Assembly (NCBI RefSeq): GCF_963678975.1
Contig: NC_089274.1
Location: forward strand, 48,824,075-48,888,074
Origin: Dysidea avara
Lineage: Eukaryota > Porifera > Demospongiae > Dictyoceratida > Dysideidae
DNA: 64,000 nucleotides
Reading direction: 5' to 3'
Made by a program: the position numbers and the translations under genes. Below the pieces are notes generated by a model that did no database searches, was not told the DNA's origin, and saw only the letters and a list, made by a program, of their open reading frames with translations. Positions 52,167 to 64,000 of the stretch are shown piece after piece; within the stretch, counting starts at the first letter, position 1; each line of letters opens with the position of its first letter.

Positions 52167-55100
52167 ATGGATGTTAGAAATCTGATAAAAGTGATCTCCC
52201 ATCCGGGAGAATATGGTCATTCTGGAGACAGCCATGTTAGGAGGCCTATTGCACTGGATGTGAGACAGAAAGGACAAACTTTACCACAGAGAATGGATCA
52301 TTCCCCAACTGAAACAGATGCCATTAATACTTGTCGGAATATTACACCTATCTACAAGAGAGTAAGAAACAAGTAGCATGATGTGTGAATTGTGTGACTT
52401 GAAGGCTTTATTAATGTACATGTATTATTAATGTACATGTATTATTAATGCACATGTACTTGAAATTTTTTTGATAAAATGTCCCCCAATCACACAGATA
52501 GAATCAGTTATAATGAGAATGCTGCACACTGATCGTGGTTTGCCGATGAAATCCAACCGTACCTTATTCCGCAGTGGATCAGCTAACTGTTTTACAGGTT
52601 AGTGACATTTGTGTTATTGAATAGGTTCTAATTTTATATGGCTTCAAAAGTCATCCATTAAACTGTCGTGGTTCTGCTGTACATTACAGGGGCAGACTTG
52701 GTATTGTGGCTAATAATTGATCTTGGTATCCAGAGTAAAGGTATACACATGTGGTTTATACTGCCTGACAATATCTAGTATTATTAATATGTAGTCGAGG
52801 CTCTACACCTTGCTACAATGATCAGCCATCTTGGTTACATCTATCCAGTGGACAGGACCCATCTTGGTCAGTCTATTAAAGATGATGGGACACTGTACAG
52901 ACTACAGGTACGTATGGATAAGGCCTTGCTCATCTCATCTGCGTGTATTTCTCAACCAGACAACTAAATATTGGCCATCGCAAATTGTTGGTGATATGGA
53001 GTTCAAATATGGTAAGTGACTGTTTATTTGTAACTAAGGTTGTTGCTGCTGTTTGGGATTTTGTTTCAGTTTTAATTTGCTGGTATTAGAAATGGGAAGT
53101 GAATGGCTGTCCAATTGTATTAGCATAATAAACTTGGAATGCATCATTAATGACTACATGTTATTTCAGTCAGTGAAGACTGTGTGGTGTCTGTTTAGTT
53201 GCAATTGCTTAATACCACCACTTAACCATTCATCCGTTAATTAGTTCAGTACGGGTGTTGAAATGTTTGAAATCACATTAGGGATTAGGGAATGGAGGAC
53301 AATCCAACAATATGTTTTTTTTATGGCAACTTGTTTATAACAAATTGGCACACCATCTCGATGTTTAGCCCTGTTGTATATTGTTACTAATGTTGTCCCC
53401 ACTGCTTGTGTTGTGTGTAGCTGTGACCACCACTACACTAATAAATCTGAAATAGACTAATCTGAACTAGACTAATCTGAAGTTTTGTTTTTTGTATTAT
53501 ACAATTTGGGCAAGTGGCAGGCAAAGGGACTTGATTACTAACCTGACTTTACGCTGTTAGGACACAGAAATAAAGAACAACTACATAAGAACCTTGTAAT
53601 TGACTGAGATCGGCTTGCATACTACATGACTTGCCAACCATGCATCCAACTCTGTGCTCAAACTCATGTATTTAAGACCATCAAGTGTTTATGTAAAACT
53701 TACTCTACAGGAGTGTTTCTGGTTCGGAAGCTGCTCCACAAAGGAAAGCTTAAAATACAGGATTATGAGCTGGTGAGTGTAGTGTGATGTGTTACACTTG
53801 TAGTGTGTATGTACCATTTGTATTAATAGGATACTATTGAGAGGATGAAGGAAGATGTGTTGAAACAATACTGGCATCGTGTGGTAACTGCTGCTAAGGA
53901 AGAATATGGGTAAGTGTGTGCGTGCGTGTGTGTACACCTTCACCAGTGGGACATGGTACAGCCTCACTAGGGGATATGCCTGTACTGACACCTGAGTAGT
54001 GCTCATGTGATCCAGTGGACTGTGTATATAACAGAGATTATCATCCATTATCCATTCTACGTAGGGTACTACGACAACAAAAGAAGAGTACTCGGGCAAC
54101 AATGGAGTCACAAGAGGCAGCATTTTGGTTCTGTCAGAAGCCACCAGTAAGTGTTACAGAATTTCTTGCAAGCTAATTTTTTGACTGTGTATATGAGTTA
54201 TTTCATGTATATACATCTCTTGAAATATTTGCTGAAAGTAGTCTTGTCTACGGGAAAATTGTTATTATTTTACTGTGTAGAACTCACAGAAAGAGTATAA
54301 AACATTTAAATTAGTCAGTGGGAAAGAGAATTGTGTCGGTTGAGTGTTGTTACTGTATGTGTCACATGATACATCTGTGGAAGTTGTTTCATGTACCAGA
54401 ACATTACCTGATGTTGATATAAAACTTTATTTCTGGGTACATTCACAACAAATATGGATAATGTGGCACTTGCTTCTTGGCTCGGAAATCTATGCGTATA
54501 TTGTTGGGGCGGCTGAAAGAAGGTTTGTGAGGGTTCTGGTATACACTAGAATACTTGGTATTAATACTGAAGTGTTGAGGTTGAACTATTGGATGTGGTG
54601 AATAATCTAATCTCTTGTTGCAGCCACCTCTTAGTCCGGCCACAGACTGCATGTTGTCCAGAATAGCCATGCCCCTCACTCTGCACTGTGAACAGGTGTG
54701 TGTAAACTAGTAACAACATTGTTGTACATGTTATGCTAACTACACAGGTTGATTCTTACGAAGACACAATGAGGAGTGAGGTGAGCCTACCATATACGTA
54801 CAAATTTTTGAGGTATCTAGTTTTCATGGTTAACAAATTTCAGTATATTTTTGCTTGTTTTATACTCAACTTTTGAGGGTGAAATTTTGCAGACAGCAAA
54901 AGCAAAGCAACCATGATATCTACAAAAATTATGTTCTTCAATAATGTGTACATATATGCTCTAATGACAAGGGCTCTACATAATTGCTAAACCGAAGGCC
55001 CTGTGCTGTGGTACCTGATTGAAGTAAAGACGCCATTACACAGCTGTTTTAACTTTTCAACGAAATAAAATAGAACACAATTACTGGCTGCTCCACCAGA

Positions 55101-58100
55101 TAGCTACCAAACTGCATTATGCACATACATCATACTCCTTGTGGAGATTAGAGGCCTTTCATAGTGTTTGATTAATAATTCTGTTCATTTCAGGTCACGT
55201 TTCTTGAAGAGAATCTCTTGAAGCACCGTGCAAACATGTCTACAGCTTTAAAAAGGTGTGTTGTGTCCGTCTGTCTGTCTGTCTGTTCACACATGTTATT
55301 GGTTCTTGCTCACAGTATGAAGAACAACTGCAAACAATACATGGAATACGACCCAATCATAACACCTCCATTTCCTAGCAACCCCTGGGTCACAGGCAGC
55401 ACGTTGCTATGGTCTTATAAGGCTTCATTGTAAGTGTGTGTGTGAAGATATTGGAATATATTTTGGCATGAATATATTGATAATAATAGCTGGTTATTGT
55501 TCACAATGGAAATGAGTTTCAATGTTTTGGTTTCAATTTCCTGTGAATATTTACATTGTATATAGGCTAAACAATAGATACAGGGTAGTTAATATTTTAT
55601 TCCATCAAGAACTCGTACCATGGAACTGTAGTAGCTGGACAGAAAAGTTGAAAGCTGGTTTTTTTGTGCCTTATATATACTGTCAGAAATCTTCATCTAT
55701 AAACTTATCTCTTGTATTAAAATGTAGACAGACACCTTAACAACCGTCCATGGTCCCATTTGTATTTGTATACACACATTTAGACTCCTGAAATCAGGAC
55801 ACCTCACTAACAAGTTTTGTTCTACTTGTAGTGTTGAAAATGCTAACAGCACTCGGGTGAGACAGTGGGGTTACTCGCTGGATGAGTTGCTAAGTGACAA
55901 GGGAGGCAGGAAGGTGTTTGAAGAATTCTGCAACAAACAATGCTGTGCCGAGAACATTCGTTTCTGGACAGCCTGCGATAACTTACACTCAACACGTTTG
56001 TCAATGGTCCCTGTAGAGGTGTATAATATCTACAGGTCAGTATTGGGTGTCACTTGTCATTAATCACTTGTGTGTCTTGAATGAATAAAGAAGCTTCTAG
56101 TGTGTTTGTTGTTATGGTAACAGTATTGATTAATTCATTAACCACATGGTGTGTGAACAGTATATAAGATAATGGTAAACATGTACCTGTGTTGTATTTG
56201 TGTTGTATGATGTGCTAATTATAGACTAGGAGCTTGCATGCAAAATACAACTAGGGGTTCGAAAGAAGGCTAAAGCCGATTAGATTCTCTTCCATTAAAT
56301 GCAGAAAGTAAATAGTCATCAAGTAAGGCACTTACTTCTCAGTTGGGCAATTGGTCACCACATTAGGAGCTCTACTGGTTATAACTGACTAGCTTGATAT
56401 CTCTGCAGGTGATTATTATTTTATTATTATTAACACTTTACAGTGACCAGCACCGAAGGTCTACAACAACATGTGCTGTAGCTTGATATTTAGGGATGGT
56501 GAGGCAAGAGCCTTGGTCTTTGTTAAGGACCATAAAGACACTGTACATTTAGTCTACAGTATCTGAAAAGGAGCACTGCTAGTCAAATTTAACTGACAAC
56601 AGCTCCATGTATAGTTTCATCAAAATGAAAGTGCTTCTTGTTAAAAGATTATGTTGTTGTGAATTAACATGATGGGCAGACAACTAGCAAATAAGCATAT
56701 GGCATTGTAGTCACCAAGATGCAGAAGTGTTTTAAACTCCACGGTTATGTAGTTAGGTTGGATTGAGGGACTACAGGCTGCTAACAGTGTGTGTGGTGTG
56801 TATGTGTGTAACTTAATAGCAGTATTATAATGATGATGGATTAAATTTCACTCTTCATATATACATACGTTTAACTGCACCTACTAATTTACAATATGTT
56901 AATAGCAGTAGTACTATGGCTACCACTGATGTTATAAAATTAATTCCTTCAATGCGGAAAATTGTATTCAAATAATTCTAAATACTTTTGAGTTCTTTAA
57001 TTATGCATGGCATGTTACTCCATGTATGGTATTAATAGGAAGAGCATTGTATTTAATGACTATTACATTTTGTTTTTGTTGCTTCAGTGAGTTTTTGGCA
57101 GAAGGCTGTTTGAGTGAGATCAATGTTAGTGCTGAGATAAAGAAGGAATGTATGGAGGATATGAAGACACCAAGTCGTTATGCATTTACTTCAGCAAAGG
57201 TAAGCCTTCTGATCTCCTTTTATCATAAGTTGAGTTGATTAAAGAATTCCTTGTTATTCCTTATATGGTAACCACATTATTAAAACTTGTCATTGTTTAG
57301 AATCAAGTGTACTTCCTAATGAAAGAAGACATTTATCCAAGATTTGTAAAATCCGATTTCTACAAGAAGTTGCTTAAGCCTAGAGTAGAAGACTCTGGGT
57401 TACTGGCCTTTGGTCGAGGGTAAGTAAGTTCCCTGTCTTGTGTGACCAGATCATGTCTGGTTCATGTCACTTTCCTGGAGTCTGGCTTGTGACTACCCTT
57501 TGTAGGTGGAAAAACAGTCACTTAATAGCTGAGCTAGTAACGAAGTGCTGGCAAGCTGAAAGTGATTTTATTATTGTAAAAACAACTAGGGAATTTTTTG
57601 AGAAACTGTTTTAGTGTGAGCTAACCAAGCTAACAGATGTTGTACATGTGTTGACACAAGGCTGCTCACATGCTAATAAACACCTCTTTGAGTTTGTCAT
57701 TCTAGCCTTTATCCCACCTACAAACAAATAATAAGAGTTCAATGTCAAAATTCTACTCAGGCATTCAGTAGCTTACTTTTGGCTCCTAGTAATTAATAAT
57801 AGATGTGCTAGTATTCTACTACTCCTTGTTTGTTTAGGCTGTTCTCACGTCTACGTCGATCAAGATATGGTCACCCTCATCGCAACTCTTCAGTCCCAGA
57901 CACTTCCTCACCATTCCGAGCAATCGACAAGAACCTTACTCCATTTGGTGGCCACCTTAAACCTTCAGCATCTCTGGACAGCCTACAAGTACTGGGAGCA
58001 TCTGCTGGCGATGCTGACTTGTTCATCCAGTCACTGATGAAACCTTGTAATAATGTTTCTCCCGCCAGAAAAATATCTGGTTCTCGTAAAGACAGCAAGA

Positions 58101-58976
58101 TGTCACTACAAGATGGTCCTCGTAGAAGAGTGTCTGCTCCAGCCCCACCTATACTAGTCCACCACACAGATGGGACCACTGCAGTACTGGAGAGTACAGT
58201 GGAGGAGATGGATAGCAAGACGACAGGCAGTGGGGCCTTGCCCGTGTCTCCTTTGGTGAAGTCATCTTTTCAGTATCCTGGTGAATCATCAAAGATACGA
58301 ATGATGTCATCTAGTCTGGACTCACTGATAGTAGTGGACAGTGGAACTTTGAAAAGAAGAGCCAAACAATATGCAGAGTTAAACCAACAGCTAAAGTGAG
58401 TCAGTGTAGGGAAACCTACTGGTACAATATGCTATAGAGATGCCTTCTAGAACTAGGTATAGTCAAAGGTCCATAATAATGGACTCTTGGTATAGTGGAA
58501 TATCTTGTCCATGGACCAATTTGTGTTAATGTACACACATTTAGACCCCTGAAATCAGGGCCATTTGTATTCACAATTATTCACTACATACAGGAAGACC
58601 CGTTAACCTTATCATTTGTTCTACCCACAGAAGTGACAGTGATCTAGATATCTCCAAACTTGGCAGAGAAGACAACAGTGAGCCTCGGGAGCAGCAATTG
58701 CAAGCAAAAGACAATGAGAATACTCTTATACCAGATCCCACCCGATTATCCCCCAACATATCACCACAACTACACAGCAGCTCCAGTACTAGTTCACTAA
58801 GTACTTGTAGTGCCAGCAGTGTACCAGTAGAGTCATCCCATCGAGCTCGCTCAGTATCATTTTACCAGAACTCTCGTATTGAGCAGATGACTAGTTCTAC
58901 ATCAAATCTTACTGGATTAGTTGACCCCAATTTAAAGTCGCATGTTGAGGGCTATGGATCACACCAAAGCCTTTAA
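52167..58976 (+). CDS. RGS7: R7-family regulator of G-protein signalling (RGS6/7/9/11-like)
   Basis: Seventeen exons join in phase to 2,355 bp, 784 residues: 52167-52361, 52498-52597, 52690-52740, 52795-52907, 52960-53011, 53711-53772, 53830-53909, 54065-54146, 54624-54695, 54748-54780, 55194-55255, 55316-55429, 55832-56035, 57088-57199, 57301-57419, 57838-58395 and 58631-58976. R7 proteins speed GTP hydrolysis by Gi/o alpha subunits as obligate partners of G-beta-5. Domain order: DEP ~66-153 (VEALHLATMISHLGYIYPVD, KDDGTLYRLQ), DHEX ~154-245 (ESQEAAFWFCQKPP), GGL ~270-330 (ending YDPIITPP and SNPW), RGS ~345-475 (VRQWGYSLDELL, CAENIRFWTACDN, TPSRYAF-like segment, YPRFVKSDFYKKLL). A ~300-residue Ser-rich tail follows, longer than in human RGS7, with RRRVS near residue 583. 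Its last intron has AA|GTGAGT; without splicing, translation would stop at 58399, giving a shorter tail. Confidence 0.96.
54452..54538 (+). repeat. ~90-bp dispersed repeat, RGS intron copy
   Basis: ATATGGATAATGTGGCAC, TTGCTTCTTGGCTCGGAA, TTGTTGGGGCGGCTGAAAGA and AGGTTTGTGAGGGTTCTG occur in order, as at 42833-42920 (minus) and 60089-60173 (plus). Confidence 0.8.
56064..57025. other. RGS intron 13, nothing else recognised
   Basis: Intron between the two main RGS-domain exons. AT-rich, no coding or repeat family recognised by eye. Confidence 0.5.
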
Positions 58977-59154
58977 AGTGTTCTGTACATGTCATTTGTT
59001 ACCCAGTGACACACGCGTATTGTTTTCATCACTTCAATCACATGACATAATATTACATCACTAATGAATATGACCTGTGTGTACTTCATGTAATGAATTA
59101 GTGTTGGGTTGTGGGATGGGTGAGTCATAGGAAGGGGGAGGGGGGTGAAGTGTT

Positions 59155-61142
59155 TTATAAGTGGAACTTTCTCCTGCTTATATCCATTTGCTTCCTCTGT
59201 AGAGAAGAGAATAATGATACATAGATGTTACACACTGCATCACACTCACATTGTGTAACCAAATATATTCTCCAGTTTTAGAGTCAAATGTTCCATGTTG
59301 TAATGACCTCAACTTAAGAGTGAACCTTGGTCCAGCCTCTTGTAATTGTACCTTAGTGGAACTGCTAAACACGTACCTATAACAACAACCTTTAATAACC
59401 TTGTTCTATTGGAAACCGGTGATCAAAAATTAATATAATGGTATAACAACTGGCAATAAACTGGGTCACCTGTCTAAACCAGCCATCCCCAAATGTGCCT
59501 GTATAAAGTAAACCATGGCCAGCACAAATTTCCACACAAAAAAATAGCTTGGAGGTGACCAGATCCACTATGATAGAACTTGCACTTCAACCTGATTGCA
59601 GTGGAAGAACTACCAATGCTTGTGATAGTGTTTGTTAGAAAAATTATATTGTGGTCTACACAGAACTTTTCTGGACTAAAACACATATCACACAAAGTAC
59701 AGGGTACCTGTGTTGTCGGAAGAAGATATAATCTCTTTGATTGTGGAAAGTAACAACTCGACGTGCCCTAAACTGTGGATCATGTGGAAATAACACAGCC
59801 AGCATGCGTGCTATGGTGTGGCCGAGACGTGTAGTAAAGTTGTTCAACACCACTTCAGGATAACACTCTGTTGTGCATATACGTCTCTGTAAAACACTCA
59901 ATACAATATGCCTACATACCATGTATCACTAACCTTTATTTGTCTAACAGGTTTAAAGTTAGTCAGTTTAAAATGAGCAGTAGGACCATCTGGTAGGTGA
60001 GTGTGTAATATACCATCTGAGAGATATGTTAAGGAATTGTAGTGACTTATAGGATAAGCTAGGTTACAAATTTGCTGCAATCGTGACAAACATGTAATAT
60101 GTAGCACTTACTTCTTAGCTAGGAAGGTCATGTATTGTGTTGAGGTGGCTGAAATTAAGGTTTGTGAGGGTTCTAAGAAGTGCCTGCTATCAATTCAAGA
60201 CTTATGACAGTTAGGGTTGAATAATTGATGCTACGAGTTGATGACCAATCTTCTCTGGGTCTCAGCTTTAGTGAGGAAAGGTTTCAACTAAAGTGTACAT
60301 CTGTATGGCACAGTGTGTTGTTACGACAGAAAACACTCTAATAGAACACACAACTGGCTGAAGGATACTGGGTAGTCGTCTGTCTTGGTTCACTATGATG
60401 ATGTCAGTGTATCCATGGGCAACAGCCACAGGAATGATCTTCTTTATTCCAACATTCTTTCTTGAGCGAACATCAGAATTAGGTAAAGTAGCAGACAGCT
60501 CCCTCATAAACAGGTGAGTCCGCTATGGACAACCACATAACACACTTGGACAACCACATAACACACTTGGAAAACCACATAACACACTTGGAAAACCACA
60601 TAACACACTTGGACAACCACATAACACACTTGTGACACTGAGCCTGTAACAATGACCAACCAATAGTATCCTGATTATTAAGGGGTCCTGATTATCAAGG
60701 TGTCCTGATTATCCAGGTCAGTTTATGTACTAAGGGATACTTTCCAAATTATAGCAATTGTGAGACAAAAATTTCTTTGTCGCATGATATGTTTACCTGA
60801 ATCCTGTAATTTTCTTATCCTCAAAACTTTTAACATTAAAAAAACAACAACATTAATGCATTTTCAAACAAAAATTGCAAGCAATATATGTATACACAGA
60901 GTAATTGGAGATCCTTACTCGTGATGGTCGACTGATGGATATAATCAGGACCTTTGGTGTCACCAGTCTCCTGAAATATGGTGCCATTTCATCTTCTTCC
61001 TCATCTTGTAACACCTGTAGTGAGCATGTCACTGAGATCATGAGACAAGCAAGAAACTAACCTCCTCATCATCAACTTGAACAATGGTCTCATCTGACAC
61101 TCGAGTGTTCTCTATTGTACGAGGCCTCTGTTTTGGAGGAAC
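59155..61142 (-). CDS. RPF1: Ribosome production factor 1 (Brix domain), N-terminus not found
   Basis: Seven exons are read: 61142-61062, 61014-60919, 60522-60369, 60016-59934, 59886-59708, 59376-59250 and 59196-59155, joining in phase for ~253 residues. RPF1 is a nucleolar Brix protein needed for large-subunit rRNA processing. Matches run in order: [136 protein letters not shown], and the C-terminal [10 protein letters not shown]. Human RPF1 has about 90 further N-terminal basic residues; their exon was not found between 61143 and 64000, where a LINE remnant and a hAT element sit. They are probably off the right edge or not recognised. Confidence 0.95.
60089..60173 (+). repeat. ~90-bp dispersed repeat, RPF1 intron copy
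   Basis: CATGTAATATGTAGCACTTA, CTTCTTAGCTAGGAAG, TTGTGTTGAGGTGGCTGAA and AAGGTTTGTGAGGGTTCT occur in the same order as in the HAGH and RGS intron copies, with a few small changes. Confidence 0.75.
60527..60632. repeat. Five tandem copies of a 21-bp unit
   Basis: GGACAACCACATAACACACTT and its GGAAAACC variant repeat five times in an RPF1 intron, starting only 5 bp from an exon's acceptor. Confidence 0.95.
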
Positions 61143-61208
61143 CTGAAAACACACACACAAGTGTGTGTTAATCATGAGCATTGGTGATGTATACATAGAA
61201 CATCAGAC

Positions 61209-61535
61209 ATGGTAAAGGGCATCAGATTTAATATGGGTAAACATATTCTAAAGCAGAATGTTTTGACACACACACTATTTCTATGTAAGAACTTGCTCAT
61301 TGACAAAGGCTACTCACAGGGTACTACAATAAGTACCTTATATATAACAGTGTCACTACAATGCTTCTACACTACAAGGCTAAGAGCAACCCTCAAAAGT
61401 TCCATCATACTTTCTGACACGTTTTGGCATCACCTCAATCCTCCTAGATGTATCCATATATTGAACAGTTTCTATCCCAGAACTCTTAAGGAATGGAATA
61501 CATCACATCTTAGATGCACTTTAAACATTTAAATG
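61209..61535 (+). pseudogene. LINE reverse-transcriptase C-terminal remnant
   Basis: A frame of ~107 codons ends with ILNSFYPRTLKEWN, resembling the FFPRTIRDWN motif near the C-terminus of many non-LTR retrotransposon ORF2 proteins. Upstream residues are uninformative and no catalytic FADD motif is present. It lies upstream of the first recognised RPF1 exon in opposite orientation. Confidence 0.4.
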
Positions 61536-62460
61536 ATGATCAATTTGATTGTATAACGTTCCTTTTAAACTAGGCGTGCGCCCACAACCGGCTGCGCCTG
61601 GTTTACTGAAATTGTTACCAGGAATAGCCTATCCCTTTGAGTTTGGAAAGGGGGCGTATGCCCGACATACGCAAACAAAAATGAAGAGCAGCTTTGAGGC
61701 TTTGTCGAGAAAATTTGTGGGAAAAAACACAATAGTCAAACTATAAAACAGTTTAGAAGATACTTATGTATGTAATATGTTGTTAAAAGCAGTTTGTTTA
61801 ACAAGCATCTCCTTAGCAGTGCATAGCAACGTAATTGAATAATTACAAAAATTTCATGAATTACAAAATTCGAGAATTACAATAAAATAATTATGCATTA
61901 TTGCACAACATAATGAAGTAGTAATAAATAGTTGGTTAATTCCAGATGAGTTAGCTAGCTGCATGGCGCCTGGTTTTTAAAAGTAGCACAACATCAACTT
62001 GTTTTCCTGGGAGTGTTTAACAGAGCTGCCTTCCAAGTATAACCTTTCAGGATACTTCCTGCCCATTAGCATTTAAAAATATTTCCTGCATAAAATGGAT
62101 GCATTTTTGCCCTTAAGAAAGATTTCTGCTGTGCACACAAAATTAGTGGCCAGACCTGTCTTAATAAACGTGTCTTATTTAAGTTGTTGTTGTTTCGTTT
62201 CCTGATTAAGGAGATATTGAACCAATACAGTTTAAAATTCCACTGAAGTCTTGAAGACAAGAAATTCTATTTAAAAATCACTGTCACATGTCAACTCCAT
62301 AAAAATATTACTGGTTCAGCTGAACACTCAGCAGTTACGTTGTTTCTCGACCAGTTTGGTACTTCCTTGGAGTTTGCTATTACCTCTACAGCATCAGCAG
62401 TGGGAACAGCATCAGCAATGGAAAGATAACTCATGGTGGATTATAAATTTACAGTATCTA
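61536..62460. other. No gene recognised
   Basis: AT-rich interval between the LINE remnant and the hAT element. I searched the minus strand for a Lys/Arg-rich RPF1 N-terminal exon and did not find one. Confidence 0.4.
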
Positions 62461-64000
62461 CAGGGGCGGATCTAGGATTTTTACAAAGGGGTGGCTGATC
62501 ATGAGAAGTGAACAGGGATTGATACAGCCAGATGTTTTGTGATTATAGAGAACCTGCAATATACTGTACACTATTTGTTGTTGGATTTTATCTATTGTTA
62601 GTGGGTTGATATAAATTAGTGTGCAAAGCTGCAAAATTAGGGGGTCTGGGGTATCCCCAGAAAAATTTGAAAATTATGCTCTCTACAATGAATTTGAGAG
62701 TGATTTCTGCAACTCTAGAATTATAATATATACTCACTGTTTGTTTGGCCGGTAATAAAAACATCTGATTACAAACTTCATAGCTGCAAGTGTTTTTGTA
62801 GAACATTTACTTCTAAACTGATATTTGATTTATTCATCACCTGCTGCAAAGAATCTAAGACTTACACTTATTGTAGGATGTTATATCATTTCATAATCCT
62901 ATTTACAGTTTACAGTGTCTACAATTACATCATTACTATTAAGTACAATGTGACAAACACCAAATGAAAATTGAAGTTTCATTTAGCTATACTTAGAGAT
63001 TCATTCATCGCTGATGACAGTGAGAAAATTCTTCTACTGCTTCTGGTGTTAGACCACATGTACCTTGATGACAATGTAGTAGTGCTAAACCATTCAGCCT
63101 CTCTTGTCCCAGGCTACTCCTTCAAGCAACCTAAGTAAACTGATTGAGTGTTCACATTCACAGCTGGTTACTGGCAGAGTAGCCATTATCCTTAGAAGCA
63201 CATGTATATTTGAATAAAAGTCACTATCTGCATGAGGTAGTGCTTATTCTGGAGTGTTCAGTTGGGAAGCTAGCTTGTGGTCAGCCGTCCAGTGCTGCTG
63301 CCACATTTCAAGCTCAGCATAAAAAGATAGTGCAGATGGAAGATCATCTTCATAGAGCCGCAAGGTGGACTGCAAGCTTTCCCTGTCTATCACACTCCGT
63401 GAAGTGCTAATTGTAGATGGCAGTATTTGAATGAATTCTACAATGTTTTGAGAATGACCTTCTTCAAAACGTGATTCTATTTCATGGATCAAATGATCCA
63501 TTAAAGGAATTGTAAGATTTATACGATAATAATCATTGCAGGTTTCAGCTTGTGTATTTTCATGGTGTTGTTGCTTGCTGGCTAGACATGGCACACGTTC
63601 TTCCACACCTACACTCTGTGCTATGATCATAGATTGGCTGTGAATACGTGAATGGAAAACATTTGCATTTGACCGAGCTTTCTTGAGAGTTTCTTTCACA
63701 TTGGTAATTTCATGGTGAGCACAAGCTATGTCAACATATGGTCCCTGAAGTTTGCACTTAAGCCGCTTTGTGTAAGCCAAAACATTGTGAGTGGCTACCA
63801 ATGTCACAGTGAGAGAAAATTGTGACATTGCAAGCAAGAAAGATTGAGCATCTGACCTTGTATCCCTATTCCATTCACCACCACTACTTCCTGCAATGCT
63901 ATCAAAGCAACAGACAATGGGAAGGAAAAGGTCATAAAATACCTCAAATGCATCATGGCACTCCACCCACCTAGTTCTGCACATTTCCTTCACTTTCTTC
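62461..64000 (-). mobile_element. hAT transposon, one end and 3' part inside the window
   Basis: The terminal sequence CAGGGGCGGATCTAGGATTT at 62461 is typical of hAT ends. The minus-strand transposase remnant lies inside it, so this is the 3' end of the element, which continues past the right edge. The left flanking octamer is AGTATCTA (62453-62460). Confidence 0.7.
63005..64000 (-). pseudogene. Decayed hAT transposase (DUF4371/ZMYM1-like), 3' part
   Basis: The open frame 63993-63244 encodes MCRTRWVECHDAFEVFYDLF, LPIVCCFDSIAGSSGGEW and FEEGHSQNIVEFIQILPS, typical of hAT transposases domesticated as ZMYM1 or 52-kDa-repressor-like proteins. After LNTPE comes an in-frame stop (63246-63244). 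Reading on in the same frame gives TLPVTSCECEHSISLLRLLE, the hAT dimerisation region, then a frame shift near 63110-63118. The continuation ERLNGLALLHCHQG is in another frame, ending at 63005. The gene is thus broken at least twice and, compared with intact relatives, a few residues are missing at the shift. Confidence 0.8.

Noticed and set aside
61549..61746. Plus-strand ORF after the LINE remnant
   Set aside because: No recognisable motif and no start or splice context; likely chance.

Overview
The window looks like nuclear DNA of a non-vertebrate animal. Genes are split by many introns with GT/AG ends, several of them only about 46-60 bases long. The recognisable genes are animal or eukaryotic housekeeping, signalling and centrosome/cilium genes, and the DNA between and inside them is AT-rich and crowded with short inverted-repeat transposons, foldback sequences, minisatellites and (TG)n tracts. 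A sponge or similar early-branching marine invertebrate fits, but the sequence alone does not prove the species. Gene names come from remembered family motifs, not from a search; exon borders were read by eye.

Layout. 1-8.6 kb is repeat DNA: an outlying block of a ~30-bp repeat, a pair of inverted-repeat elements, and a ~2.8-kb palindrome broken by a hAT-like insertion. 8.6-10.9 kb holds exons of a Reeler-domain gene on +, with a second hAT-like element in an intron. 11-17 kb is repeat DNA with several miniature elements. 17.1-32.9 kb is one large minus-strand gene, CEP112 (centrosomal coiled coil), whose introns carry a 2.3-kb tandem array, a near-perfect hairpin, nested miniature elements and dinucleotide tracts. 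It is head-to-head (166 bp) with a + strand coiled-coil gene at 33.1-35.3 kb whose start resembles ERICH3; an RFX/X-box-like palindrome lies between them. A small minus-strand membrane-protein ORF follows at 35.6 kb.

35.97-37.6 kb is RNASEH2A (minus), head-to-head with HAGH (glyoxalase II, 37.9-43.1 kb, +). 43.7-45.1 kb is a Rho GDP-dissociation inhibitor (minus). 45.1-52.1 kb is a gene-poor interval with hairpins and small repeats. 52.2-59.0 kb is a complete R7-family RGS protein gene (+, 17 coding exons: DEP, DHEX, GGL, RGS, long Ser-rich tail). 59.2-61.1 kb is the ribosome-assembly gene RPF1 (minus, N-terminal exons not found). 61.2-64 kb holds a LINE remnant and the 3' part of a decayed hAT transposase.

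There is no operon-like logic. The neighbouring pair CEP112 and the ERICH3-like gene may be co-regulated as cilium/centrosome genes. The most unusual sequence-level signal is a 17-bp near-palindromic motif (CTCTAATAGAGCAGTCA and variants) that recurs at least 17 times, often in pairs, inside several unrelated repeat families.
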